This document shows positions 32,752-41,981 of a stretch of 56,141 nt of DNA, piece after piece (the stretch's first letter is position 1; each line of letters opens with the position of its first letter). Below the pieces are notes generated by a model that worked only from the letters and a program-made list of their open reading frames with translations, was not told the DNA's origin and did not search any database. This stretch comes from CAZOWL01 sp964583605 (GTDB taxonomy: Bacteria; Pseudomonadota; Gammaproteobacteria; Chromatiales; Chromatiaceae): contig CAZOWL010000018.1 of assembly GCA_964583605.1 (NCBI GenBank), positions 1 to 56,141 on the forward strand. Direction: 5' to 3'. A program made the position numbers and the translations under genes.

Positions 32752-34239
32752 ATGCCCCCTGCCGCTGCCGTCGTGCAAGAACGACTGAAGAGTCTCGAGG
32801 CTCATCTCGAACGCGAAAACCCCATTCTTCTCATGGCGGTTAAGAGCTTCCGCGAGCTTGACGAAGTCGCACACGACCTGCAGCTTCTCGGGCCGGAGGA
32901 AACCTATGCCAACCAGATCCCCTGGTGGCCCCTGATCGCCGTACTCGGGACCTTTTCCGCAGGCAAATCCACGTTCATTAATCATTATCTCGGCCAGGAG
33001 CTGCAACGCACCGGCAATCACGCCGTCGATGAGCGGTTCACCGTCATCTGCTACGGCGACACCGGCACCGCCCAAGCCTTGCCGGGCGTCGCGCTCGACT
33101 CCGATCCGCGTTTTCCCCTCTATCACATCTCCCGCTGCATCGAAGAGGTCGCGAGCGGGGAAGGCAAACGCACCGACGCCTACATCCAGTTACGGGCCAG
33201 CTCGAGCGAGCGACTGAGGGGGCGGATCCTGGTTGACTCCCCGGGCTTTGACGCCGACGCCCAGCGTACCGCGATCCTGCGCATCGTCGACCATATCATC
33301 GACCTGTCCGATCTCGTCTTGGTGTTTTTCGATGCCCGCCACCCCGAGCCCGGGGCGATGCGTGATACCCTCAAGCACCTCGTAGCCGAGACAGTGAGAC
33401 GGCCGGATTCAGGGAAGTTCCTGTACATCCTTAATCAGCTCGACTCAACGGCTCGAGAGGATAACCCCGAGGACGTGATCGCCGCGTGGCAACGTGCCCT
33501 CGGCGAGCACGGGCTCACCGCCGGCCGCTTCTACACGATCTACAGCCCTCAAGTTGCGATACCGATCGAGGATACGGCGGTGCGGCGGCGCTTCGAGGGC
33601 AAGCGCGACCGCGATTTGGCTGACATCCACGAACGGATGCAGAAGGTTGAGATCGAGCGGGCCTATCGCATCATCGGCTCTATTGAGAAGACCGCATCCG
33701 ATATTGAGCGAGAGGCCGTACCTTTGCTTACGGCGGGACTGCGTCGATGGCGGACACGGACGCTGCTACTCGATGGTCTCGTGTTTGGCGGTCTATTCGC
33801 CGTCTTCCTGGCCTGGAGCATCCTCACCGGGCAATGGCAAGGGCTATCTTATTCGCCGCGCTGGCTGGAAGCGCTCTCTGGCGTCGACAATGCCATACCC
33901 GCCATCATCGGCAGCCTGATCGTCGCCGCCGCGATCATCCACTTCCGGATTCGCCGTGCCGCCGCCAATGCGGTCCTCCCCTGGCTGCGCCAGCGCGTGC
34001 AGGCGGAAGGCATCCGCGGGAACCTCATCGAGGCCTTCAAGGCCAATACCCGCCCGTTGCGCTCGGTTCTGTTCGCCATACCGATCGGGTGGGACACCGC
34101 CAACCAACTGCGCCTGAAGCAGGTAAGACAAGACTGCGACACCTATGTACAGACTCTGAACGACACGTTTACGAGCCCCTCCGGCCCACGGCCCAAGGCA
34201 GCTGCGTCGGAGCCTGAGCTGACTGCGAGTGCGGCCTGA
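32752..34239 (+). CDS. Dynamin-family GTPase with two membrane helices
   Basis: The 495-residue protein carries a GTPase domain: P-loop GTFSAGKST (66-74), switch I near ERFTVICYG, DSPGFDAD (G3, ~165) and NQLD (G4, ~228). After a helical region come two hydrophobic segments (LLDGLVFGGLFAVFLAWSIL and AIPAIIGSLIVAAAIIHF), placed like the membrane-inserting paddle of bacterial dynamin-like proteins. Such proteins remodel or protect membranes. It is a single gene here, whereas several bacterial dynamins come in pairs. The start is ATG 32752 with GAGGAA ahead. Confidence 0.85.
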   Translation: MPPAAAVVQERLKSLEAHLERENPILLMAVKSFRELDEVAHDLQLLGPEETYANQIPWWPLIAVLGTFSAGKSTFINHYLGQELQRTGNHAVDERFTVICYGDTGTAQALPGVALDSDPRFPLYHISRCIEEVASGEGKRTDAYIQLRASSSERLRGRILVDSPGFDADAQRTAILRIVDHIIDLSDLVLVFFDARHPEPGAMRDTLKHLVAETVRRPDSGKFLYILNQLDSTAREDNPEDVIAAWQRALGEHGLTAGRFYTIYSPQVAIPIEDTAVRRRFEGKRDRDLADIHERMQKVEIERAYRIIGSIEKTASDIEREAVPLLTAGLRRWRTRTLLLDGLVFGGLFAVFLAWSILTGQWQGLSYSPRWLEALSGVDNAIPAIIGSLIVAAAIIHFRIRRAAANAVLPWLRQRVQAEGIRGNLIEAFKANTRPLRSVLFAIPIGWDTANQLRLKQVRQDCDTYVQTLNDTFTSPSGPRPKAAASEPELTASAA

Positions 34240-34453
34240 CCGGCATCCGCGCCTTGGCCGTTCGACGAAGCGCGTCTCCGTTGCTTGCGCACGGCCCGTG
34301 CGCCGCGACAGCTGCGCGGCGACCTGGCCGAGCACGCCCTCAACATGCGTGACGCTGGCTGCTCGCGCCGCGGGCGGAAACCCCTGCGGGCGGGCTCAGC
34401 GTCTCCTAAGATATTGATTTAGACGCGACACGGCACCAGCTCTACGAGCAACG

Positions 34454-35146
34454 ATGATCGGCCGCTACTGCTACCCCTACCCGCACCCTGCCGTCACGAC
34501 TGACGTCGTGCTGCTCACGATCCGCGCGGATTCTTTACAGGTCCTACTGATTCGGCGCGACCAAGATCCCTTTGTCGGACACTGGGCCCTGCCCGGCGGA
34601 TTCCTCGAGCCTGACGAAGACCTCGACAGCTGCGCAGCGCGGGAGCTTGAGGAGGAAACGGGCCTCGCGGGACTACAGCTGGAGCAGTTCCGCGCGTTCA
34701 GTCGCCCGGATCGTGACCCACGCGAGCGAGTCGTCAGTGTCGCTTACATCGGCCTGACGCCATCACCCGAGATCGAGATGCGTGCTGCGAGCGACGCCGC
34801 AGAGGCCGCTTGGCACCCGGTCACCGCCCGCCCAGCCCTCGCCTTCGACCATGACGAGATCATCGACCTGGCTTGCCACCGCTTGCTCGCAGGCCCGCGG
34901 TTTCCCGAATGGGCCTTCGGTCTTGTCCCTGAAGAATTCACGCTCGATGAGCTGAAGCACGTGCATGAGGTGCTGTTCGGGAGGGCGGTGAGCCAGCCTG
35001 TGCTGCTCCGGTGGCTGCGTCGGCAAGGCCGTTTCGAGGAAACCGGCGCAACCCGCGTGGCTGGCTCCGGACGAGCGGCCGCGCTGTATCGCTTCGAGCC
35101 GTCGCACGGACAGGGGGCCCTGGCTCGCAGTGGAGTGACATCATGA
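34454..35146 (+). CDS. Nudix protein with C-terminal winged helix (NrtR-like)
   Basis: The 230-residue protein has a Nudix domain with box GGFLEPDEDLDSCAARELEE followed by ETGL, fully matching Gx5Ex7REUxEExGU. The C-terminal ~80 residues (EEFTLDELKHVHEVLFGR, QPVLLRWLRRQGRFEETG) resemble the winged-helix domain of NrtR, the NAD-metabolism regulator that senses ADP-ribose. The box is complete, so hydrolysis of an ADP-ribose-like compound is also possible. The stop overlaps the nadA start as ATGA, which supports a role in NAD synthesis control. An NrtR operator in 34240-34453 would be expected; I could not identify one by eye. Confidence 0.85.
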   Translation: MIGRYCYPYPHPAVTTDVVLLTIRADSLQVLLIRRDQDPFVGHWALPGGFLEPDEDLDSCAARELEEETGLAGLQLEQFRAFSRPDRDPRERVVSVAYIGLTPSPEIEMRAASDAAEAAWHPVTARPALAFDHDEIIDLACHRLLAGPRFPEWAFGLVPEEFTLDELKHVHEVLFGRAVSQPVLLRWLRRQGRFEETGATRVAGSGRAAALYRFEPSHGQGALARSGVTS

Positions 35147-36216
35147 GCCTCCTCGCCAGAAGCGACCCAGCAGTGCCGCCGGCCCAGGCGCTTGATCATT
35201 CCGGCGGGTCAAGTCTTTCCGCGACGGACAAAACTGCCCTGAAGGAGCGTATTCGCCGCCAGCTCAGTGAGCAGGATGCCCTCCTCGTCGCCCATTACTA
35301 CACAGACAGTGCCTTGCAGGAGCTCGCCGAGGACACGGGCGGACTCGTGGCCGACTCCTTGGAGATGGCCCGATTCGGCCGAGCCAGCCGAGCGACGACC
35401 CTTGTCGTCTGCGGCGTCCGCTTCATGGGCGAGACGGCCAAGATCCTGAGCCCTGACAAGCGTGTGCTGATGCCCGACCTTGGAGCGACCTGCTCACTGG
35501 ACGAGGGCTGCCCGGCCGACGAGTTTCAGGCCTTCTGCGACGCACACCCAGATCATCGCGTCGTTGTGTACGCCAATACGAGCGCCGAAGTCAAGGCGCG
35601 CGCCGACTGGGTCGTGACCTCCAGCATTGCCGCGCCAATCGTGCAGCATCTCCACGAACAGGGAGAGAAGATCCTTTGGGCGCCCGATAAGCACCTCGGC
35701 CGCTACATCGCGCGTCTGACTGGCGCCGACATGACCATCTGGCCCGGGGCCTGCGTCGTGCACGAGCGATTTAAGGGCGACGCGCTCGAGCGGGTCCGGC
35801 GGCTACATCCCGAGGCCGCCGTCCTCGTGCACCCAGAGTCACCTGATGACGTAGTCAGGCAAGCCGACGTCGTCGGCTCGACGACCCAGCTGATCAAGGC
35901 CGTCGCCGAGCTCCCGAATCAGACCTTCATCGTCGCTACCGACGAGGGCATCTTCTGGAAGATGCGCCAGGTCTCGGCGCACAAGCGGCTGATCGCCGCC
36001 CCCACGGCCGGGGTCGGCGCCACATGTGAGAGCTGCGCGCATTGTCCCTGGATGGCAATGAACGAACTGCAGGGCCTGGCCAGGGTCTTGGAAAGGGGCG
36101 ACCAGGAGATTCAGGTTGAGCCCGGGCTTCGGGAGCGGGCGCTATTGCCCATCCAACGCATGCTCGAATTCGCCGAAGCGCATGGCATCATCGGCCATCG
36201 CAACGGCGCTGATTGA
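35143..36216 (+). CDS. nadA: Quinolinate synthase
   Basis: The 357-residue NadA condenses iminoaspartate with dihydroxyacetone phosphate to quinolinate in NAD synthesis. It shows AHYYTDSALQELAEDTGG, VCGVRFMGETAKIL, LGATCSLDEGCPADEF, the HPES segment, and GATCESCAHCPWMAMNEL, which supply the cysteines of the [4Fe-4S] cluster. The start overlaps the Nudix stop as ATGA. An open frame upstream lies inside the Nudix gene and is not used. The Fe-S cluster makes the enzyme dependent on assembly systems such as the suf operon. Confidence 0.96.
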   Translation: MSLLARSDPAVPPAQALDHSGGSSLSATDKTALKERIRRQLSEQDALLVAHYYTDSALQELAEDTGGLVADSLEMARFGRASRATTLVVCGVRFMGETAKILSPDKRVLMPDLGATCSLDEGCPADEFQAFCDAHPDHRVVVYANTSAEVKARADWVVTSSIAAPIVQHLHEQGEKILWAPDKHLGRYIARLTGADMTIWPGACVVHERFKGDALERVRRLHPEAAVLVHPESPDDVVRQADVVGSTTQLIKAVAELPNQTFIVATDEGIFWKMRQVSAHKRLIAAPTAGVGATCESCAHCPWMAMNELQGLARVLERGDQEIQVEPGLRERALLPIQRMLEFAEAHGIIGHRNGAD

Positions 36217-36406
36217 GCGACGTGCTCCGCGCACCGGCCGGATGTTGGCAAATCCGGAAGAATCCCGTAACATCTGCCGCGGAACACGATAAAACAACGA
36301 TCGAACAATAAGATAACTCAAAACGACAAGGGGCAATACAGCAAGTCGTGAGGCCGCCGGCAAGAAGGTGCCACGCGACGCCTGACCCCCTAACCTTGAG
36401 CGTGGC

Positions 36407-36955
36407 ATGGCCGTGTCCAAACAGTTTCCCTGGAAGAAGACCATCCTCGTCAGCGTCGTCGTCGCGCTCGCCGGTGTCGGCGCGGGCACCGTCTTCAGTT
36501 ACGGCGTCTCCTTCACTGAGAGCACCGAATTCTGTACGTCCTGCCACTCGATGCAGACGAATTTGGAGGAGTACGAGGACAGCTATCACTTCCTTAATGC
36601 CTCCGGGGTACGCGCCGGATGCTCAGATTGCCATGTGCCTAAGGACTTCTTCCCGAAGATGCGCGCCAAGCTGATCGCGACCAAGGACATCTATCACGAG
36701 ATCATGGGCACCATCGATACCCCAGAGAAATTCGAGGCACGCCGTTGGCACCTCGCCAACCGCGTCTGGGATAGGATGGAGCGCAGCAACTCGCGGGAAT
36801 GTCATAGCTGTCACACCTTCACGGCGATGGACCTGACCGAGCAGGGGCGCTCCGCGCGCTCCCGCCATGCCAAGGCGGAGGACAAGGGAATGACCTGCAT
36901 CGATTGCCACAAGGGCGTGGCCCACTATCTGCCGGATGAGCCTGACGACGAGTGA
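36407..36955 (+). CDS. NapC/NirT-type membrane tetraheme cytochrome c
   Basis: The 182-residue protein has an N-terminal membrane anchor (KTILVSVVVALAGVGAGTVF) and four CxxCH heme sites: CTSCH, CSDCH, CHSCH and CIDCH. This is the NapC/NirT layout, in which the protein takes electrons from the quinol pool to a periplasmic partner or works in reverse. No nitrate, nitrite or TMAO reductase gene adjoins. An ankyrin-protein gene follows directly and the sulfide dehydrogenase genes lie 1.4 kb downstream, so an electron link between sulfide oxidation and quinone is possible. That link is inference. Confidence 0.9.
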   Translation: MAVSKQFPWKKTILVSVVVALAGVGAGTVFSYGVSFTESTEFCTSCHSMQTNLEEYEDSYHFLNASGVRAGCSDCHVPKDFFPKMRAKLIATKDIYHEIMGTIDTPEKFEARRWHLANRVWDRMERSNSRECHSCHTFTAMDLTEQGRSARSRHAKAEDKGMTCIDCHKGVAHYLPDEPDDE

Positions 36956-36995
36956 TCCCCAGGTGATCAGGCTCGACACGACAGCACCGATCGCG

Positions 36996-37949
36996 ATGCG
37001 CCACCGACGCACGATGATGTGCGCCTCGGTAATCCTGACCTTGATCGCATTGCTGCTTGCCCCCGGGGCGCTTTTCGCCGCCGACCTAGGGAGAGAGCTG
37101 CGACTTGCGGCCATGATCGGCGATACCGATGTCATTGGCGAGCTCCTCGACCAAGGTGTGCCGGTCGACTCCGCCAACAAGTTTGGCAAGACGCCCCTGA
37201 TGTTCGCTGTCGAGAGCGGCCACCTGGGGACCGTCGCGCTGCTCTTGACGCGGGGCGCCCACGCCAACGCACGCACCGTGGCCAGCTGCACGCCCCTGAC
37301 CTTCGCGGCCGAGAACGGCCATTACGGCATCACCGCCCTGCTCCTCGAGCGAGGCGCCAATGTCCGCGACCGCACACGCGCCGGCTGGGATTCCTTGATG
37401 ATCGCGGCGCGGTACGGCATCACCGAGATGGTCGAGCAGCTGCTCTATTATGGGGCCGACCCCAAGGCCTCGGACAGACACGGCCGAACCGCCTTGATGC
37501 AGGCCGCGGCGCACGGCGAGCCAGAGGTCGTCCCGCTGCTCCTCCAGGCCGGCGCCGACATCGAGGCAGCCGACGACGAGGGCGATACCGCATTATTGAT
37601 CGCCGCCGACAATGGCCACCTCGACGTCCTCCGGGCGCTCTTGGAGCACGGCGCCAAGATCGATGCACGCGACGATCTCGGGGCGACCGCGCTGCACCTC
37701 GCCGTTGGTCACGGCCGAGGCGATGTCGCCTACTTCCTGCTCGAGCGCGGGCTGGACCCAAATGCCCAAGACGAGGACGGTATATCCGTGCTCATGGAGG
37801 CGGTGACTACCGAGCATAACGAACTGATTGGCCTGCTCATGGATCACGGCGCCAACCCGGCGCTGATCGACCATCGCGGGCGCACAGCCGCCGAGATCGC
37901 CGAGGAGTCCGGCAATGCCGAGGCCATGACCTTGTTGGCCCGCCACTGA
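36996..37949 (+). CDS. Exported ankyrin-repeat protein
   Basis: The 317-residue protein has a Sec-type signal (MMCASVILTLIALLLAPGALFA) and then eight to nine ankyrin repeats of ~33 residues, with markers such as GKTPLMFAVESGHLGTVALLL, GRTALMQAAAHGEPEVVPLLL and DTALLIAADNGHLDVLRALLE. It should act in the periplasm as a protein-binding scaffold. The frame opens at ATG 36936, overlapping the tetraheme cytochrome gene by 20 nt; I chose ATG 36996 because it gives a normal signal peptide. The tight spacing suggests co-expression with the cytochrome, whose maturation or partner binding it may aid (inference). Confidence 0.85.
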   Translation: MRHRRTMMCASVILTLIALLLAPGALFAADLGRELRLAAMIGDTDVIGELLDQGVPVDSANKFGKTPLMFAVESGHLGTVALLLTRGAHANARTVASCTPLTFAAENGHYGITALLLERGANVRDRTRAGWDSLMIAARYGITEMVEQLLYYGADPKASDRHGRTALMQAAAHGEPEVVPLLLQAGADIEAADDEGDTALLIAADNGHLDVLRALLEHGAKIDARDDLGATALHLAVGHGRGDVAYFLLERGLDPNAQDEDGISVLMEAVTTEHNELIGLLMDHGANPALIDHRGRTAAEIAEESGNAEAMTLLARH

Positions 37950-38368
37950 TCCGGTCCAACGCTGAGGCAGATTGAGCTAACAACAGAGACGACAGCCCCG
38001 GCGTGGAACAAGCTGAATGGGTCCGGGAGACCTCCGATGGATCCGTCGCTACCCTCCTCGAGCCTCCTCTAACAAGGTGCAGGTTGTTGTTGCACGAGGA
38101 ATCAAGGCCGTCTTGCGGCGATTATTGCCGGCTCGCTAGGCGGTCTTGAGACCGTTCGTGAGGAACCGGCGCAGATTGTCTGGTCGGCCGTACGCGCGGG
38201 GCCCTCGTGCCGCGCCGGATGGCCATGCCCTGCACGCGACTGGGGCGAGGTGGCAGCAGCCTCACGCGTGGCCTGGCAGCACCGCATGCCGGCGTGATCG
38301 TGCACAACGGCGATCGCGCGGCGTCACGGGCACTGCCCCGTGTATCGTTCCCACACCTGCCACAACTG
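37950..38368. other. Leader and promoter region of fccA
   Basis: About 420 bp carry no gene with a recognisable product; the minus-strand frame 38122-38496 runs into fccA and looks like a shadow. Two short stems are visible: CGGTCT/AGACCG near 38140-38153 and CACGGG/CCCGTG at 38325-38342. The fccAB promoter must lie here. No sigma-factor boxes were convincing enough to mark. Confidence 0.5.
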
Positions 38369-38376
38369 AAGGAGGT
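38325..38376 (+). promoter_or_regulatory. Hairpin and strong ribosome site ahead of fccA
   Basis: CACGGG (38325-38330) can pair with CCCGTG (38337-38342). It is followed by a near-perfect Shine-Dalgarno AAGGAGGT at 38369-38376, 4 nt before the fccA ATG. The strong site fits an abundant respiratory protein. Whether the stem has any regulatory role is unknown. Confidence 0.5.
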
Positions 38377-38380
38377 CTGA

Positions 38381-39004
38381 ATGAAGAACAAGCAAGTCAG
38401 GTCGGCCCTACTCGCCGGCCTAGTCTGCCTCGGCACAGCCAGTGCCCTCCAGGCCCAGGACCTGGTCTCCGGTGCCGACGCACGCACGCTAGCCATGACC
38501 TGTGCCGGCTGTCACGGCGTGGGTGGCACCAGCGTCGGACCCGCTTCGCCAATCATTAGCGCGATGTATCCTGATTACTTCATCGAGATCATGGAGGGCT
38601 TCCGGGACGGGGAGATCTACAGCACGATCATGGGACGGATCGCGAAGGGCTATACCGACGAAGAGATCGAGCTGATGGCCGAGTACTTCCACCAGCAACC
38701 CTTTGCTACGGCGGATCAGGAGTTCGACCCAGAGCTCGCCGACGAAGGTGCCAAGCTGCACAACCGCTACTGCAAGAAGTGCCATGCGGAGGGTGGACGA
38801 CCGCTTGAGGACGAGGAGTACTACATCCTCGCCGGGCAATGGACACCCTATCTCAAGGCGGCGATGGCGGACTTCACCGAGGAACGGCGTCCGATCGACC
38901 GGAAGATGAAAAAACAGCTCGACAAACTGCTCGAGAGCGAGGGTAAGGAAGGGCTAGAAGCCTTATTCGCCTTCTTTGCCAGCCAGCGGTCAACCGAGCA
39001 ATAA
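38381..39004 (+). CDS. fccA: Flavocytochrome c sulfide dehydrogenase, diheme cytochrome subunit
   Basis: The 207-residue precursor has a signal peptide ending near SALQA and two heme c sites, CAGCH (Cys41/Cys44/His45) and CKKCH (Cys131/Cys134/His135), in two homologous domains. It is the cytochrome subunit of sulfide dehydrogenase in the periplasm: electrons from the flavin of FccB pass through its hemes to a soluble cytochrome c or the photosynthetic chain. The length fits A. vinosum FccA. fccB follows 22 nt later in the same operon. The presence of the pair points to a sulfide-oxidising, probably phototrophic bacterium. Confidence 0.95.
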   Translation: MKNKQVRSALLAGLVCLGTASALQAQDLVSGADARTLAMTCAGCHGVGGTSVGPASPIISAMYPDYFIEIMEGFRDGEIYSTIMGRIAKGYTDEEIELMAEYFHQQPFATADQEFDPELADEGAKLHNRYCKKCHAEGGRPLEDEEYYILAGQWTPYLKAAMADFTEERRPIDRKMKKQLDKLLESEGKEGLEALFAFFASQRSTEQ

Positions 39005-39026
39005 GAGACCTGGAGGAGTAGTGATC

Positions 39027-40319
39027 ATGAGAATGAATCGACGTGACTTCGTCAAGACCGCCGGCGCCGCCACCGCCGTCGGTTTGTTCGGCCTGCCGAG
39101 CCTCGCGGTCGGTGCCGCCGGCAAGGTGGTTGTGGTCGGAGGCGGTACCGGGGGGGCAGCGGCCGCCAGCTATATCAAGAGGCTCGATCCCAGCATCGAT
39201 GTAACCGTCATCGAGCCCAACGAGCACTACTACACCTGCTACATGAGCAACGAGGTCATCGGGGGAGACCGTGCGCTCGAGAGCATACGCGTCAGCTATG
39301 ACGGCTTGAAAGCACGTGGTATCACCGTCTTGCATGACCGCGCCACCGGGATCGATCCTGACAAGAAGGTCGTCAGTACGGCAGCGAGCCAGCAAGTCCC
39401 GTATGACCGGTGCATCGTGGCGCCGGGCATCGAGATCCTCTACGACAAGATCGAGGGCTACAGCGAGGCGGTAAGCCAAGCCATGCCGCACGCCTGGAAG
39501 GCCGGTGAGCAGACGCGGCTACTTCGTTCTCAGCTCGAGGCCATGGAGGATGGCGGCACAGTCCTGATCGCCCCGCCGGCCGATCCCTTCCGCTGCCCGC
39601 CAGGCCCTTATGAGCGCGCCAGCCTGATCGCCCAATACCTACAGCAGCACAAGCCTAATTCGAAGGTCATCATCTTGGACGCCAAGAATGGCTTTTCGAA
39701 ACAAGGACTCTTCATCCAGGGCTGGGAGAGACTCTATGGCTATGGAACGGACAAGGCCCTTATCGAGTGGCAGAGGGGACCGGAATCCGGGGTCGTGCGT
39801 GTCGATCCGGAGGCGATGGAGGTCGAGACCAGCTTCGGGGATTCCTTCAAAGGTGACGTGATCAATATCATTCCACCTCAGCGGGCTGGTCAGATTGCAC
39901 AGATCGCAGGCCTAGCCGACGACAGCGGGTGGTGCCCGGTCGATATGAAGACCTTCGAGTCCAAGCTGCACCCTGGCATCCACGTGATTGGTGACGCCTG
40001 CATCGCGACCACGATGCCCAAGTCTGGCTATTCCGCCAACAGCCAGGGAAAGGTCGCCGCCGCGGCGGTCGTGGCCTTGCTCGGTGGGAACGAGCCCGGC
40101 GTTCCGTCCTATCTGAACACCTGCTACTCGATCGTCGGCAAGGACTACGGTATCTCGGTCAGCGCGGTCTACAAGCTAGCCGCCGATGGCTCTCAGATCG
40201 CAGGGGTACCGGGCTCCGGAGGTCTCACGCCGATGGATGCGCCGGACTGGGCGCTCGCTCGCGAGGTCGCATATGCCCATAGCTGGTACAACAACATCGT
40301 CCAGGACACCTTTGGCTAG
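39027..40319 (+). CDS. fccB: Flavocytochrome c sulfide dehydrogenase, flavoprotein subunit
   Basis: The 430-residue precursor has a twin-arginine signal (NRRDFVKTAG) cleaved near residue 29-30. It oxidises sulfide to polysulfide/sulfur with covalently bound FAD. The flavin-binding cysteine Cys71 (YYTCYMSN), and Cys190 (PFRCPPG) with Cys366 (NTCYSIV) for the redox disulfide, become 42, 161 and 337 after removing 29 residues, the positions known in A. vinosum. VVVVGGGTGGAAAA is the FAD nucleotide fold. I set the start at ATG 39027 because GGAGGA lies nine bases upstream. A strong hairpin follows the stop. Confidence 0.96.
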   Translation: MRMNRRDFVKTAGAATAVGLFGLPSLAVGAAGKVVVVGGGTGGAAAASYIKRLDPSIDVTVIEPNEHYYTCYMSNEVIGGDRALESIRVSYDGLKARGITVLHDRATGIDPDKKVVSTAASQQVPYDRCIVAPGIEILYDKIEGYSEAVSQAMPHAWKAGEQTRLLRSQLEAMEDGGTVLIAPPADPFRCPPGPYERASLIAQYLQQHKPNSKVIILDAKNGFSKQGLFIQGWERLYGYGTDKALIEWQRGPESGVVRVDPEAMEVETSFGDSFKGDVINIIPPQRAGQIAQIAGLADDSGWCPVDMKTFESKLHPGIHVIGDACIATTMPKSGYSANSQGKVAAAAVVALLGGNEPGVPSYLNTCYSIVGKDYGISVSAVYKLAADGSQIAGVPGSGGLTPMDAPDWALAREVAYAHSWYNNIVQDTFG

Positions 40320-40364
40320 CGTTTAGGAGCAATCGAGCGGGCCGCTCGCTCGCGTACGAACGGG

Positions 40365-40386
40365 AAGGGGGCCACGCGGCCCCCTA
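40365..40386 (+). terminator. Probable terminator of fccAB
   Basis: AGGGGGCC (40366-40373) pairs perfectly with GGCCCCCT (40378-40385) around a 4-nt loop, 47 bp after the fccB stop. The T-run after it is weak (TATCGGTTCC), so it may end transcription only partly. A second smaller stem, CGAGCG/CGCTCG, precedes it at about 40334-40348. Confidence 0.65.
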
Positions 40387-40457
40387 TCGGTTCCCAAATG
40401 CCAACAGGTCCCGAATGCCAACAGGCAGGAGACTCCGTGCCCTGGCGAGCCCATCAG

Positions 40458-41981
40458 TCACGGCGAATAGGTCAGCGGCCCACCGGGGCCGAGCTCCCAT
40501 CCCGCAACGACCCAGATGCCGAGCAGGCCGCTCCAGAACAGCGCGAAGGCAATCGTGTAGGGCAACATCAGGGCCAGAAGGGTCCCCAGTCCGGCCTCCG
40601 GCACATAGCGGCGTACAAACGCGAGGATGATGATCAGGTAGGGGTTGAAGGGGGTGATGCCGTTGGTGACCGAATCGCCGATTCGGTAGGCGGCCTGCGT
40701 GAGCTCGGGACTGATCCCAGCCTGCATCAGCATTGGCACAAACACCGGGGCGAAGAAGGCGTATTTCGCCGAGGCCGAGCCGATCAGCAGGTTGCCCAAC
40801 ATGACGACGACGACGAACCCGAGCACCAGCGGCGCCGGGTCCAGTTGCCAGGCCGCAAGCCATTGCCCGCCGCTGAGCGCCAGCATCTCGCCGAGTCGCG
40901 AATGGCCGAAGAAGGCGATGAACTGCGCCGCGAAGAAGGCCAAGACGATGTAGGGGCCCATGGTCCTGATCGTCTCCGACATCATGTCAACGGCATCGCG
41001 GTCATCACGTACGCTGCCAGCGCCAACGCCGTAGGCGAGCCCCGTCGCGGCAAACACCACCAGCAACATCGGAACCATCGCCTCCATCCAGCGCGGAAAG
41101 CGCTCGCCTTGCCCAGCAAGCGGCGCGCCCGGGACCAGAATCAGGGCCAACATCAGCGCGATCACCAGCAGAAACGCGATACCGGCCATCCGGAGTCCGC
41201 GATCCTCATCGGGCTCGGTCGCGACGCCATCGTCGCGACTCGTCGGGGTCGCCCCGGCGGCTGCTGACAGGCGCGGCTCGACGAAGCGCGCCGTCACCAG
41301 GGCCCCGACTAGCGTCAGCAGGAGCGTCGAGACGATCATCAGCCACCAGTTGGCCGTAATCGCGACCGTATACTCCGCGTCTAAGACCCGCGCACCAGCT
41401 GTGGAAAGCCCGGCGAGGAGCGGATCCAACGCGGTCAGCGAGAGATTGGCCGAGAACCCTGCCGTCACGCCCGCCGTCGCGGCAGCGATCCCTGCCAGCG
41501 GCGCACGACCCGCGGCCAGGAAAAGACCGGCGGCGAGCGGTGGCAGCACGACATAGCCGGCGTCGAGGGCGATTGACGAAAGTATCCCAACGAAGACGGT
41601 GGCCGGCACCAAGAGGCGGGCCGGCGCAGCGGCCATCAGCCGGCGCAGGAGTGCCGGCAGGAGCCCGGAGCGATCCGCCAATCCGATCCCGAGGAGCCCA
41701 ACGAGCACGAGACCCAGTGGAGGGAAGGTGACGAAGTTCTCAACTAGGCTCGAGAACACCCACCAGAGCCCATCGCTGTCGAGCAGACTCACAGCCGTAA
41801 CCTGCTCGCGCACCAACGTCCCCTCTTGGCGGACCAGCTTTTCCACCGACCACCCAAGCCAGGCCGCGAGCTGTGACACGACCATCACGATCAGTGACCC
41901 GACTAGAAACAGGGTCGCGGGATCGGGCAGCCGGTTCCCGGCCCTCTCTAAGCGATCCAGCCAACGCGCGTTCTGCGCCAT
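40458..41981 (-). CDS. AbgT-family transporter
   Basis: The 507-residue membrane protein has about ten to twelve hydrophobic segments and matches the AbgT family (p-aminobenzoyl-glutamate uptake or sulfonamide/antimetabolite efflux). Marks are RAGNRLPDPATLFL at the start, ALDAGYVVLPPLAA, the conserved GDSVTNGITPFNPYLIIIL near the end and QFIAFFGHSRLG. The start at ATG 41981 (MAQNARWLDRLERAGN) is family-like. The same frame stays open for another 1.1 kb upstream, antisense to queG; that part is a high-GC artefact. It lies alone on its strand between fccB and queG. Confidence 0.88.
   Translation of the reverse strand: MAQNARWLDRLERAGNRLPDPATLFLVGSLIVMVVSQLAAWLGWSVEKLVRQEGTLVREQVTAVSLLDSDGLWWVFSSLVENFVTFPPLGLVLVGLLGIGLADRSGLLPALLRRLMAAAPARLLVPATVFVGILSSIALDAGYVVLPPLAAGLFLAAGRAPLAGIAAATAGVTAGFSANLSLTALDPLLAGLSTAGARVLDAEYTVAITANWWLMIVSTLLLTLVGALVTARFVEPRLSAAAGATPTSRDDGVATEPDEDRGLRMAGIAFLLVIALMLALILVPGAPLAGQGERFPRWMEAMVPMLLVVFAATGLAYGVGAGSVRDDRDAVDMMSETIRTMGPYIVLAFFAAQFIAFFGHSRLGEMLALSGGQWLAAWQLDPAPLVLGFVVVVMLGNLLIGSASAKYAFFAPVFVPMLMQAGISPELTQAAYRIGDSVTNGITPFNPYLIIILAFVRRYVPEAGLGTLLALMLPYTIAFALFWSGLLGIWVVAGWELGPGGPLTYSP

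Noticed and set aside
36936..36995. Upstream start for the ankyrin protein
   Set aside because: It would place 20 polar residues before the signal peptide and overlap the cytochrome gene; the later ATG gives a normal signal.
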